Part shown: positions 1 through 7,652 of the stretch, piece after piece | How positions within the stretch are numbered: position 1 is the first letter of the stretch | Layout of the letters: each line of letters opens with the position of its first letter | DNA from: JANXDG01 sp964521665 | Lineage (GTDB): Bacteria; Elusimicrobiota; Endomicrobiia; DTEH01 | Length of the DNA stretch: 24,772 bases | Direction: 5' to 3' | Assembly: GCA_964521665.1 (NCBI GenBank) | Contig: CAZFSG010000017.1 | Coordinates: 1 to 24,772 of the forward strand | The notes under the pieces: model-generated | What the model was told of the DNA's origin: nothing | Database searches by the model: none | What the model saw: the letters and a program-made list of their open reading frames with translations, nothing else | Position numbers and translations under genes: made by a program

Positions 1-693
1 AATTCTATCTATAGAAAATCTTCCTGTATAACACAATTCCATAAGTTTCTTATATCAGAAAATATTACTACTAACAATCCTACAGAAAATATGTTGAGAC
101 CAAAATTGCAAAGAAAACTACCTACAGTACTTACTGTTGAAGAAGTTGATAAACTGTTAAGTTTTAAACCAAAAAAGTTTAATGATATAAGAAACAAAGC
201 AATGTTAGAAATACTTTATGCAACAGGTCTTCGTGTGTCAGAACTTGTTAATCTTACTTTTGACCAAATAGATTTAACAAACAAATATATTCGTGTTATA
301 GGCAAAGGTGGAAAAGAAAGGATCGTTTTGTTGAACAAAAAAAGTATAGAAGCGTTAAAAGAATGGTTGAAAGTAAGAGAAAAAAAATTTAATGGAAAAC
401 TCAACCATGAATATGATAAATATGTTTTTTTGTCCAAACTTGGGAAACCTATCTCAAGAATAGATTTTTGGGAACAACTAAAAAATTATGTTAAACAAGC
501 AGGAATTCTTAAAAATGTATCACCACATACATTAAGACATTCGTTTGCAACACATATGTTAAAATACGGTGCTGATTTACGAGTTGTTCAAGAACTTTTA
601 GGACATTCTGATATTTCTACAACACAGATCTATACTCAAGTTGACCGTCAACATCTAAAAGAATTACATAAAAAATATCACCCACGCGGATAA
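1..693 (+). CDS. Xer-type tyrosine recombinase, 5'-truncated by window edge
   Basis: The reading frame is open from base 1, so an internal ATG at 91 is not the true start. The visible 230 residues hold the end of the N-terminal SAM-like domain (NNPTEN linker) and the whole catalytic domain. All active-site positions are present: Arg in TGLRVSEL (codon 232-234), Lys in GKGGKERIV, HTLRH (His and Arg), LGHSD (His) and the nucleophilic Tyr in QIYTQVD. Family knowledge: these enzymes cut and rejoin DNA through a 3'-phosphotyrosine, and XerC/XerD resolve chromosome dimers at dif. The close fit to chromosomal Xer proteins (for example the PKLxRKLP linker) favours a housekeeping recombinase over a phage integrase. 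XerC, XerD and single-Xer variants cannot be separated from this part. No att or dif site is visible nearby. Confidence 0.93.
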   Translation, partial: NSIYRKSSCITQFHKFLISENITTNNPTENMLRPKLQRKLPTVLTVEEVDKLLSFKPKKFNDIRNKAMLEILYATGLRVSELVNLTFDQIDLTNKYIRVIGKGGKERIVLLNKKSIEALKEWLKVREKKFNGKLNHEYDKYVFLSKLGKPISRIDFWEQLKNYVKQAGILKNVSPHTLRHSFATHMLKYGADLRVVQELLGHSDISTTQIYTQVDRQHLKELHKKYHPRG

Positions 694-729
694 AAAAAGA
701 TTATTATTTTATTTAATTAAGCAAAACAA

Positions 730-778
730 TTTTGTCTCTTCAATCTATGGAATTTGAAACCTTCTGAAAGAGACAAAA
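730..778. repeat. Inverted repeat in the leader of the OMP gene
   Basis: Positions 730-740 (ttttgtctctt) and 768-778 (aagagacaaaa) are perfect 11-bp complementary arms around a 27-nt spacer. The right arm ends 33 nt before the ATG at 811 and just upstream of the Shine-Dalgarno. There is no T-run directly after either arm, so a classic intrinsic terminator is not supported. It may be a 5'-UTR hairpin or a split operator. The remaining sequence between the two genes (694-810) is A/T-rich and shows no other gene. Confidence 0.5.
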
Positions 779-810
779 ATATAAACTTTATTTCCGAGGA
801 GGGTAGCAAT

Positions 811-1569
811 ATGAAGAAACTCATATCTTTAGTAATTTTGTTTATAATTTTATGTAGTTTAACTTATGCTCAAAAAATAAAACTTGATGTATCAGCTGAA
901 TATGCTACAGTTGATATGAAAGATATAAATAAACAGTTGGAAGATTTGGAATCTTTATTGCAAAGGGTTGGTTTGAACACATCATTAACTAAATTTAGTA
1001 GTGGGATACTTGTTTCTTTAGGTTTAAGCTATGGGATAACTCCTAACTTATCAATAGGACCTAAGATAGGATATTTAAATTGTTCACCAGCAGAAGTTTA
1101 TGGAGAAACGTCAATACAACTTTTTGGGAGGCCAGTTTTTTTTAAAATAAAAGCTACTGGAGAAACATCTTTGATTTATCCTATGATTGGTGCAGTATAT
1201 TCTGCAACAGGAGCTGACAAAATTAATCTTACTGCTGGTTTATATTTAGGATATAGTTTTGCAAATTTTATAATAAAACGGGAACAAGAAATGCCAGATG
1301 GTACATCACAGAAATTTGAGATTCCTTATGAAGGAAAAAATATTATAGCAAATATTTCTTTTGGTATAAATTATGATATAATTAGCAATGTTAGTGTTGG
1401 AGTAAGTTTTGGTTACAGAACAGCAAAAATTGATGAACTAAAAGCAACAAAAGATGTTCCTGAAGCAAATGTTAAAAAAGGTGATACATTGAAAGATGCT
1501 GATGACAAGCCTGTGCCTGCTGATTATAGTGGTATAAATGCTGGATTAAAGATTTCTTATAAGTTCTAA
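811..1569 (+). CDS. Putative outer-membrane beta-barrel protein with signal peptide
   Basis: The 252-residue product starts at ATG 811, which has a strong Shine-Dalgarno (gaggaggg, about 797-803); an in-frame TTG at 754 has none. Residues 1-20 are a typical Sec signal peptide (MKKLISLVILFIILCSLTYA, cut before QKIK). The mature part alternates aromatic and small residues in strand-like blocks (SSGILVSLGLSYGITPNLSIG, LTAGLYLGYSFANF, NISFGINYDI, VSVGVSFGYRT) separated by polar loops. It ends in ISYKF, the C-terminal aromatic recognised by the BAM machinery. This matches small porin-like or OmpW/OprF-barrel-type proteins, but I recognise no specific family. It is convergent with pgi, with only 9 bp between the stop codons. 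Confidence 0.8.
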   Translation: MKKLISLVILFIILCSLTYAQKIKLDVSAEYATVDMKDINKQLEDLESLLQRVGLNTSLTKFSSGILVSLGLSYGITPNLSIGPKIGYLNCSPAEVYGETSIQLFGRPVFFKIKATGETSLIYPMIGAVYSATGADKINLTAGLYLGYSFANFIIKREQEMPDGTSQKFEIPYEGKNIIANISFGINYDIISNVSVGVSFGYRTAKIDELKATKDVPEANVKKGDTLKDADDKPVPADYSGINAGLKISYKF

Positions 1570-1593
1570 AAAAATTAATTAGATAAATTTTTT
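1568..1593. terminator. Weak A/T-only hairpin between convergent genes
   Basis: Eight A/T pairs (aaaaaatt at 1569-1576 with aatttttt at 1586-1593) enclose a 9-nt loop between the stop codons of the OMP gene and pgi. The A-tract on one side and T-tract on the other would suit termination in both directions, but the stem has no G-C pairs and could be chance in this composition. Confidence 0.25.
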
Positions 1594-2957
1594 CAATTCT
1601 TCTAAATATTTTTCGTATCCTTTTCTACCAAGTAGTGCGTAGGTGTAGTTTTTACCTAAAACTACACCAGGTTGGTTGAAGGCGTCTATATTGAAAAGTT
1701 CGCCTGCGTATGCTGTTGCAAGTTCTAACATATAAATTAGTTGGCCAATATGTTCTTCATCAATTTTTTGTAATGTAATAGTTAAGTTAGGTCTTTTTGC
1801 TTGTGTTAATGAAGCAACTGTTGCTTTTTCTTCTGATTTAAAAAGTTCGTTTAATGTGTGTCCACATAAATAATGTTCTTCTTTAAACTTTGGGATCTTT
1901 AATTCACAACCAAACTTTTCAACTGATAAAAATACAATAATTTTATCATAAGGTCCCTCGCGGTAAAGTTGTAGTTGTGAATGCTGGTCAGTAACACCTA
2001 ATGCTTTTATTGGTGTTGGCCCTATATTGACAATTTGTCCGTTATTATCCTTTTCTTTACCTAAACTTTCAGCCCAAAGTTGTCTAAACCAATCAGCAAA
2101 ACCATATAACTTATCAGAATATGGCATCATTACACATATATGTTTTCCTTTCTGATACAATAGATGGTTTATTAGAGCAAAAATAAATGCTTCGTTTTCA
2201 AACATGTCTTGAGGTTTAACATCTGTTTTTAAAACTTTGTATTTTTCAGCCATTGCCTTAGCACCAAAAAGAAGATTTTTTATATTTATTCCAGTCAACG
2301 CAGCTGACACAAGTCCTACAGGAGACAAAACCGAAAACCTTCCACCAACATTTTCTGGTATTACAAAATCATATTTTGAATATCCTTTGTTTACAAGTTC
2401 TCTTAAGAAACCTGTTTTTGGTCCTGTGGTAATAATTATATGTTCTTTTGCTTTTTTTTGTCCTACTTTTTTTACAAGTTCGTCGTAAAAAATAAAAAAT
2501 GTTGCGAGTGTTTCAGCAGTGTCACCTGCTTTTGATATAACATTTATTAAAGTTTTCTTTAAATCAAGTTGGTTTAGCAAACTTTTTGCAGTATCAGGAT
2601 CAACATTGTCAAAAACATAAAGTTTTAAAAATCCCTTTCTTTGACTTTTTGTCAAATTGTTCCAAAATTTATCCTTTAATGCGTTTTGTAATGCGATGTT
2701 CCCAAGTGCAGAACCGCCAATACCTAAAACTAAAAGTGTATCAAACTTATTTTTTGCTTCGGAGACCATTTTTAGTATTTCTTTAACTTGAAAATTTTCA
2801 TATGGAAGTTTTGCCCAACCAAGCATAAGAGACGGATCGTTGATTTTTTTAACTAAGTTTTTATGTATTTCAACAAATTTTTCTTTATATTCTTCAATTT
2901 CTTTAAAACTTAGCCCGTGCTCACCTACTTTTTCATCCAAACAATTTTTGTAGTTTA
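1579..2957 (-). CDS. pgi: Glucose-6-phosphate isomerase, N-terminus lost in assembly gap
   Basis: Interconverts glucose-6-phosphate and fructose-6-phosphate in the cytoplasm. The 458 visible residues cover nearly the whole bacterial short form (about 450 aa). Diagnostic features are the first SIS-domain loop LGIGGSALGN, ISKAGDTAETLATF, the PGI signature ENVGGRFSVLSPVGL, WAESLGKE (catalytic Glu), TDQHSQLQLYREGP (catalytic His) and the C-terminal QPGVVLGK (catalytic Lys). The first visible residues (NYKNCLDEKV) align, from memory of Bacillus and Thermotoga enzymes, within about 5-10 residues of the normal start, so little is missing. On the minus strand the sequence just across the gap carries ttgaggtac, a possible Shine-Dalgarno, so the real ATG probably lies in the gap close to its upstream edge. 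It is the last gene of the minus-strand run and converges on the OMP gene. Confidence 0.95.
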
Positions 2958-3057
2958 NNNNNNNNNNNNNNNNNNNNNNNNNNNNNNNNNNNNNNNNNNN
3001 NNNNNNNNNNNNNNNNNNNNNNNNNNNNNNNNNNNNNNNNNNNNNNNNNNNNNNNNN
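2958..3057. other. Assembly gap (100 N) without duplicated flanks
   Basis: Exactly 100 N between the pgi coding region and the 3' side of the upstream radical SAM gene. Unlike the two other gaps, the bases on its two sides are not copies of each other. The length is probably a placeholder: comparison with the usual PGI start suggests that only a few tens of bases are missing. Confidence 0.95.
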
Positions 3058-3104
3058 TTTTTTGTACCTCAAAGAACACAATTTTTAGTTAACACAACCA
3101 TACT

Positions 3105-4205
3105 TTACTTCCATACACCTGCAATTTTATATTTACAAAAAGAACATTTACCATCTTTTATTTTGTTTTCCAAAACTTCAAAATGTATCCTATAAATTAA
3201 TCTTTTTCCGCAATTAGGACAATAAGTTGAGTTGTATTTATGTCCTGGGACATTGCCAATATATACATATTTTAATCCAACTTCTTTCGCAATACTATAT
3301 GCTTTTTCTAAAGTTTCAACAGGTGTTGGTGGAAGATGTGTTGTTTTATATGTTGGATAAAATCTTGTAAAATGAATGGGTGTTTCGTCACCCAAGTTTT
3401 CTTTTATCCATTGACACATATTTTTTATATCTTGTGGATTGTCATTTAATGTTGGGATTATAAGATTTACAATTTCAAGCCAAACAGTGTGTTGTTTGAT
3501 AATTTTTAACGAATTTAATACAGGTTGTAATTTTGCTGAGGACTGGTTTTTATAAAACTCTTCAGTGAAACCTTTTAAGTCAACAGTTATTGCGTCAGTA
3601 TATTTTAGCATCTCTTTAAGTGGTTGTTCATTTATAGCAGCGTTTGTGTGCCATACAATCCTAATATTATTTTGTTTTGCAATTTTTGCTATGTCATACA
3701 TATATTCATAAAAAGATATAGGATCATTGTAGGTAAAAGATATTGTTAATGTTTTGTATTTTTTTACTAAGTTTACAGCATCTTGTGGTGTCAAAACATA
3801 ATAATCTATATCCTCAATTTTTTGTTGTGAAAGATGCCAGTTGTGACAATGTTTACATTTGAAATTACATCCTGCTGTTCCTATACAAAGTATTTGTGAA
3901 CCTGGTAAAAAATGGTACAACGGTTCTTTTTCAATTGGATCAATTTGTACTGCTGAAGGTTTTGAGTAAACAATTGTATACAAAACTCCGTCTCTATTTT
4001 CTCTGTTGAAACACACCCCTCTACTTCCTACAGGAATTATACATTCTCTAAAACATATCAAACACTGAACTTTTTTATCATCAAGTTTTTTATAAAACAT
4101 TACTTCTTTTGGTTCAACTTTAGGTGTTGCAGAAGTTTTTGTATCAAAAGAAAAAATATTGTTGTTCATAAGAATGAATGCCAAATTTAACAGTAGGCAC
4201 TTCAT
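3105..4205 (-). CDS. AmmeMemoRadiSam-system-type radical SAM enzyme with N-terminal extension
   Basis: The radical SAM cluster motif is C113-NFK-C117-KH-C120. It is preceded by an N-terminal cysteine set (C48, C51, C55, C65 in QCLICFRECIIPVG...RGVCFNREN) and followed by a C-terminal zinc ribbon (C329, C332, C354, C357, ending CKYKIAGVWK). This order, with YSKPSAVQIDPIEKEPLYHFLPG and SFTYNDPISFYEY, is that of the radical SAM partner of AMMECR1 and MEMO1 homologues. The substrate of that family is not established. Neither partner is encoded in this window. With the ATG at 4205 the protein gains a hydrophobic, signal-like start (KCLLLNLAFILM); the usual family start corresponds to Met36 (ATG at 4098-4100). 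Neither start has a clear Shine-Dalgarno. The gene follows the HDAC-like gene after 8 bp. Confidence 0.88.
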   Translation of the reverse strand: MKCLLLNLAFILMNNNIFSFDTKTSATPKVEPKEVMFYKKLDDKKVQCLICFRECIIPVGSRGVCFNRENRDGVLYTIVYSKPSAVQIDPIEKEPLYHFLPGSQILCIGTAGCNFKCKHCHNWHLSQQKIEDIDYYVLTPQDAVNLVKKYKTLTISFTYNDPISFYEYMYDIAKIAKQNNIRIVWHTNAAINEQPLKEMLKYTDAITVDLKGFTEEFYKNQSSAKLQPVLNSLKIIKQHTVWLEIVNLIIPTLNDNPQDIKNMCQWIKENLGDETPIHFTRFYPTYKTTHLPPTPVETLEKAYSIAKEVGLKYVYIGNVPGHKYNSTYCPNCGKRLIYRIHFEVLENKIKDGKCSFCKYKIAGVWK

Positions 4206-4213
4206 AATTAAAT

Positions 4214-5095
4214 TTAACTTTTCAGAAACACTTTTATTGTATTATAATGTATCTCAACAGTGTCATTGATATCAAAAGCATAACCACCACCAAGTGTTAA
4301 AACAATAGGTTTATCTTTAAAAGATTCTCTTACAATTTCGTCTCTCTTTTTAATACCATCTTTTGAAATTTTTAATTGTGCGAGTTGATCATTTTCGTAG
4401 ATATCAGCACCTGCTTGATAAAATACAACATCCGGATTAAATTCTACCACTTTTTTTATTGTTTCTTCAAGAGTCTTTAAATATTTTTCATCAGTTGTAA
4501 ATGCAGGAAGTTCTACATCTAATGTACTTCTTTCTTTTGGAAAAGGATAGATTTCTTTTTGGTGTATAGAGTAAGTAAAAACATTTTTGTTGTTTTCAAA
4601 AATTTTTGCAGTACCATTGCCTTGATGGACATCTAAATCAACAACAGCAAATTTTTTTATACCATAATTTTTTTCTAAATACTTTATACCACAAGCAAGG
4701 TCATTAAAAACACAAAATCCTTCTCCATGGTCAGGATATGCATGATGCCAACCACCACCTATATGTATACCTATTTTATCTTTTAAAGCCAGTTCTGCTG
4801 CTAAAATTGTTCCACCTACTGCAATTAGACTTGCATCTCTTACTTCTTTATTAAGTGGTATCTCAAGACGTAAAATTTCGTCATAAGAAAGTTTTAAATT
4901 TAAAACCTTATCAACATATTCTTTTGTGTGCACTTCGTAAAGTATGTTTATATCAACTTCTTTTGGTTCTACAAACTCCAAATTTTTAAACTCTTTTTCT
5001 AATTTTTCTTTTATAAGTCTATACTTTGATGTATTAAACGGATGCTCACCTATATCAACTTCATATTTTGGTGAATAGACTAATTTGTAGTTCAT
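4214..5095 (-). CDS. Histone-deacetylase-family (arginase-fold) zinc amidohydrolase
   Basis: This 293-residue protein has the full catalytic set of the HDAC superfamily: the His pair H117-H118 in GGGWHHAY, zinc ligands D155 and H157 in DLDVHQGNGTA and D231 in YQAGADIYENDQL, and the transition-state Tyr272 in LGGGYA. The compact form with HIGGGWHHAYPDHGEGFC resembles class IV (HDAC11-like) and bacterial relatives. Family members remove acyl groups from lysine, polyamines or other amines; the substrate here cannot be told. Its ATG overlaps the stop of the DUF763 gene in an ATGA arrangement (5092-5095), so translation is likely coupled. There is no signal peptide, so it should be cytoplasmic. 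Confidence 0.93.
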   Translation of the reverse strand: MNYKLVYSPKYEVDIGEHPFNTSKYRLIKEKLEKEFKNLEFVEPKEVDINILYEVHTKEYVDKVLNLKLSYDEILRLEIPLNKEVRDASLIAVGGTILAAELALKDKIGIHIGGGWHHAYPDHGEGFCVFNDLACGIKYLEKNYGIKKFAVVDLDVHQGNGTAKIFENNKNVFTYSIHQKEIYPFPKERSTLDVELPAFTTDEKYLKTLEETIKKVVEFNPDVVFYQAGADIYENDQLAQLKISKDGIKKRDEIVRESFKDKPIVLTLGGGYAFDINDTVEIHYNTIKVFLKS

Positions 5096-6189
5096 ATGTT
5101 TGCTAAAACTTTTAGCATTCTTAATTTTTCTTTACCTTCAATTTTTGCTTTGTCAAATAAATATCTAAACAATGATAAGGTTTCATCATAAGTTTTTTTG
5201 TCAACAGGATATGGATGTCCATCTTTACCACCAAAGGCAAATGAAAATCTTGCAGGGTCTACTGTGGAAACAGGATAATTATAGATTGCTTCTGAGATAA
5301 GCCATAACGCTCTTAATGTTTTTGGTCCTACTCCTTCTGTAAGCAAAACATCTTTAAATGAATTTATTTCTTGTGATTTTAATTTACACATAATTTTGTA
5401 TAATTTTTTATAATCATAATCTTCAGGTGAAATATAATGTCTTTGTGGTAAAACATAATGTTTTTCAACAAAACTTTTTGAGTTAACAATTTTTTCGAAT
5501 TCTTTAACAATATTTTCTGGCTTTTGAAGGTTTATATATTCTATGATTGCTTTCTGTGGTTTATCTTGGTTTTTATCAACAAAATTTAAAACATTATTCT
5601 CTTTTTTGTGCGATGCGATTCCTGTATGCGGTTCTATTATAGTTTTTTCATCAGAACTTTTTGTTAAGATGTTACACCAATGGTATCTTCGTGCATAATG
5701 ATTTTCTAAATTCATCCCTTGTTGAATAACACACCAGTTATTGTCTTTATCAACAAAAATTGTATGATGATAAATTTGATATCCATCTTGAATACAAGAA
5801 TTATCAACTTTTGCTGTAAGACGAGATATTGTTATAAAATTTTCTGGATTACTAATTTCTTTACAACTAAGAATTTCGTTTGGTGTATTTCTTGCAGTTT
5901 TTCCTTTGCCTCCAAAAACATAAAAACCATATTCTTTTTTATTTCTAAATGCTTCTTTTATTGCAGCAGTGACTGTTGTAGTAACACCTGATGAGTGCCA
6001 ATCAAATCCAGAGATACAACCAAGTATTTGAAACCATAGAGGGTCTGAAAGACGGTTTATTAACTCTTTTGTCCCAAACTCTATAATTACTACTCTTAGA
6101 AGTTCAAACAAAAGTTTTTTTTGTCGTTCAAAAAGCCACTTTGGTGCTTCGCCATAATGTAGTGGTAAATCAGCAATATTTTTTTTCAT
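5092..6189 (-). CDS. DUF763 family protein with C-terminal helix-hairpin-helix-like motif
   Basis: The 365 residues show the signature blocks of DUF763: IADLPLHYGEAPKWLFERQ at the start, GVTTTVTAAIKEAF (68-81), FGGKGKTARNTP (92-103), VDNSCIQDGYQIYHHTIFVD (128-147), WCVIQQGMN (152-160) and ARRYHW. The last third contains LLTEGVGPKTLRALWLISE (282-300), a GxGxxT helix-hairpin-helix-like segment, then DPARFSFAFGGKDGHPYPVD. The family is known from archaea and bacteria, often thermophiles, and has no assigned function. The hairpin motif suggests nucleic acid binding, as in HhH-GPD repair proteins; that is inference. It lies 6 bp after the SPL-like gene and overlaps the HDAC-like gene by 4 bp. Confidence 0.9.
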   Translation of the reverse strand: MKKNIADLPLHYGEAPKWLFERQKKLLFELLRVVIIEFGTKELINRLSDPLWFQILGCISGFDWHSSGVTTTVTAAIKEAFRNKKEYGFYVFGGKGKTARNTPNEILSCKEISNPENFITISRLTAKVDNSCIQDGYQIYHHTIFVDKDNNWCVIQQGMNLENHYARRYHWCNILTKSSDEKTIIEPHTGIASHKKENNVLNFVDKNQDKPQKAIIEYINLQKPENIVKEFEKIVNSKSFVEKHYVLPQRHYISPEDYDYKKLYKIMCKLKSQEINSFKDVLLTEGVGPKTLRALWLISEAIYNYPVSTVDPARFSFAFGGKDGHPYPVDKKTYDETLSLFRYLFDKAKIEGKEKLRMLKVLANI

Positions 6190-6195
6190 AAAAAT

Positions 6196-7143
6196 TTAGA
6201 ATATGAAATTTGACAAGTTTATTTTTAATCCACAAGCACGCCAAATATAGTCAAACTCAAACGATAAAAAAATTTTGTTTTCTATTTTTGGCCATAAAAA
6301 TTTTACAAAATTTATTAGTTCGTTATAAATAGTTATTCTTAAAGGTCGTGAATATCTGTATTTCCCATCTTCACATAGAAACATTTCAAAAAAACAAAGT
6401 TTACTTTTTTTATCTGACAAAGTTTTATATTGTTGTTTTGTCAATCTTAAACAAGAAAGGTTTAATAGAAAAAAATTTGGATTTTCAAAGATGTCCCCTA
6501 CTTGGTTTATAATTTGTTTATAGTTGTTAAGTAGTATATGTAGTGAATGCAAAATTTTTTTCTTTTGTATTCCTGAAACAGGCCAAAAAATTATTGGTTC
6601 AAAATTTATTGACAGAAGAAAACCAAGTTTCGCTGCATATTTTAATGCTTCGATTCTGTCTTTCAAACTTACAGTGTTTTTTTCAAAATTATTTATAATT
6701 TCTTGTGGTGAAAGTGTTGCAGAATAAACAATTTTTATATTTTCATCTTGCAAAGGTAAAGATTTAAATTTTAAAATATTGTCAGTTTTAGTTCTTATTT
6801 CTATTAAACATTTGATATTATATTTTTTAGCTTCTTTTGATATTATTTGTATAATTTTACAAAGGTTATCCCAATGTTCTTCAGATAAAAGTGGTTCTGT
6901 TGTTTCACCAGCTGTGAAATAAAAGAATTTTTTTCCACAACGAAATAGTTCACCTAATTCTTTTTCAATTTCAATAGGTTGTATTTTGTATAACACAGCA
7001 GTATCAGGTGTTTTGGAATACTTTAAATAACAATACTCACAGTTTAAACTGCAAGATGTGCCGAAGGAAATAACATATTCATCAAAACTAACTATATTAT
7101 TCCCAAAATCATATTTTGTTATAAACTTATTTTTTCTTTGCAT
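6196..7143 (-). CDS. Spore-photoproduct-lyase-like radical SAM protein
   Basis: The 315-residue protein has an early CxxxCxxC cluster (C31, C35, C38 in GTSCSLNCEYCYLKY), FYFTAGETTEP (74-84), IEIRTKTDN (114-122), FEPIIFWPVSG (181-191) and the C-terminal block CEDGKYRYSRPLRITIY (257-273) with FDYIW. The cluster near the start plus the DGKxRYxRPLR block is typical of the SPL/DNA-photolyase-like radical SAM family, whose best-known member SplB directly reverts a thymine dimer in spore DNA. Most non-spore relatives have no proven substrate. Nothing else here suggests sporulation. It sits 6 bp downstream of the 115-aa unknown gene and 6 bp upstream of DUF763, with no visible Shine-Dalgarno. Confidence 0.82.
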   Translation of the reverse strand: MQRKNKFITKYDFGNNIVSFDEYVISFGTSCSLNCEYCYLKYSKTPDTAVLYKIQPIEIEKELGELFRCGKKFFYFTAGETTEPLLSEEHWDNLCKIIQIISKEAKKYNIKCLIEIRTKTDNILKFKSLPLQDENIKIVYSATLSPQEIINNFEKNTVSLKDRIEALKYAAKLGFLLSINFEPIIFWPVSGIQKKKILHSLHILLNNYKQIINQVGDIFENPNFFLLNLSCLRLTKQQYKTLSDKKSKLCFFEMFLCEDGKYRYSRPLRITIYNELINFVKFLWPKIENKIFLSFEFDYIWRACGLKINLSNFIF

Positions 7144-7149
7144 TATGCT

Positions 7150-7652
7150 TTATTCAATCTTGTTTATTATTTTTTGAATTTCTTCTATATTGTGTTTAAA
7201 AAATTTTTGTTCATCAAACTCAAGGTTAAATGGTATTTTATTGTTTATTTTTTTTAACTCTTTAATTTTTTGCCAACTTATTGGATATCGTAATGAATAT
7301 ATGAAATCTAAAAACTCTGTTTTGTTTTTTATTTTATCGTTAGAATTAGCAATTATTTTTTTAAACTTTTTATAAATTACTTCTTCANNNNNNNNNNNNN
7401 NNNNNNNNNNNNNNNNNNNNNNNNNNNNNNNNNNNNNNNNNNNNNNNNNNNNNNNNNNNNNNNNNNNNNNNNNNNNNNNNNNNNNNNTTTATCGTTAGAA
7501 TTAGCAATTATTTTTTTAAACTTTTTATAAATTACTTCTTCAGTTTTATTAAAAAAAATTTTTAAAATTTTTGTTGTTTCTTTAACAAACTTTTTTTCTG
7601 AAAATGTAAGGTGTATCTTATCTGAGTTAAAAATTTCTTCAATTTTATTCAT
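7150..7652 (-). CDS. Hypothetical 115-aa charged protein, split by an artefactual assembly gap
   Basis: As printed, the frame enters a 100-N gap. The 55 bases before the gap (7333-7387) and after it (7488-7542) are identical. When one copy and the Ns are removed (155 bases, not a multiple of three), the frame continues without a stop from ATG 7650-7652 to TAA 7150-7152. The result is 115 residues, beginning MNKIEEIFNSDKIHLTF and ending IEEIQKIINKIE. The protein is Lys/Glu/Ile-rich, predicted helical, with no membrane segment, cysteine motif or domain I recognise. Its ATG lies inside the end of the transporter gene (8-bp overlap), and its stop is 6 bp before the SPL-like gene, so it belongs to the same transcription unit. 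Confidence 0.75.
7333..7542. repeat. 55-bp direct repeat flanking a 100-N gap (scaffolding artefact)
   Basis: The copy at 7333-7387 and the copy at 7488-7542 are identical over 55 bases and directly abut the N run 7388-7487. Contig ends sharing one 55-mer are what a de Bruijn assembly with k=55 leaves when two contigs are joined by a scaffolder rather than merged. Collapsing them restores the 115-aa gene. Confidence 0.93.

Noticed and set aside
1..693. Xer recombinase as the integrase of a mobile element
   Set aside because: It resembles housekeeping Xer proteins, and the neighbours show no phage genes, attachment repeats or insertion-sequence ends.
754..810. TTG start at 754 for the outer membrane protein
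   Set aside because: It would put 19 charged residues before a perfect signal peptide; the ATG at 811 has a strong Shine-Dalgarno.
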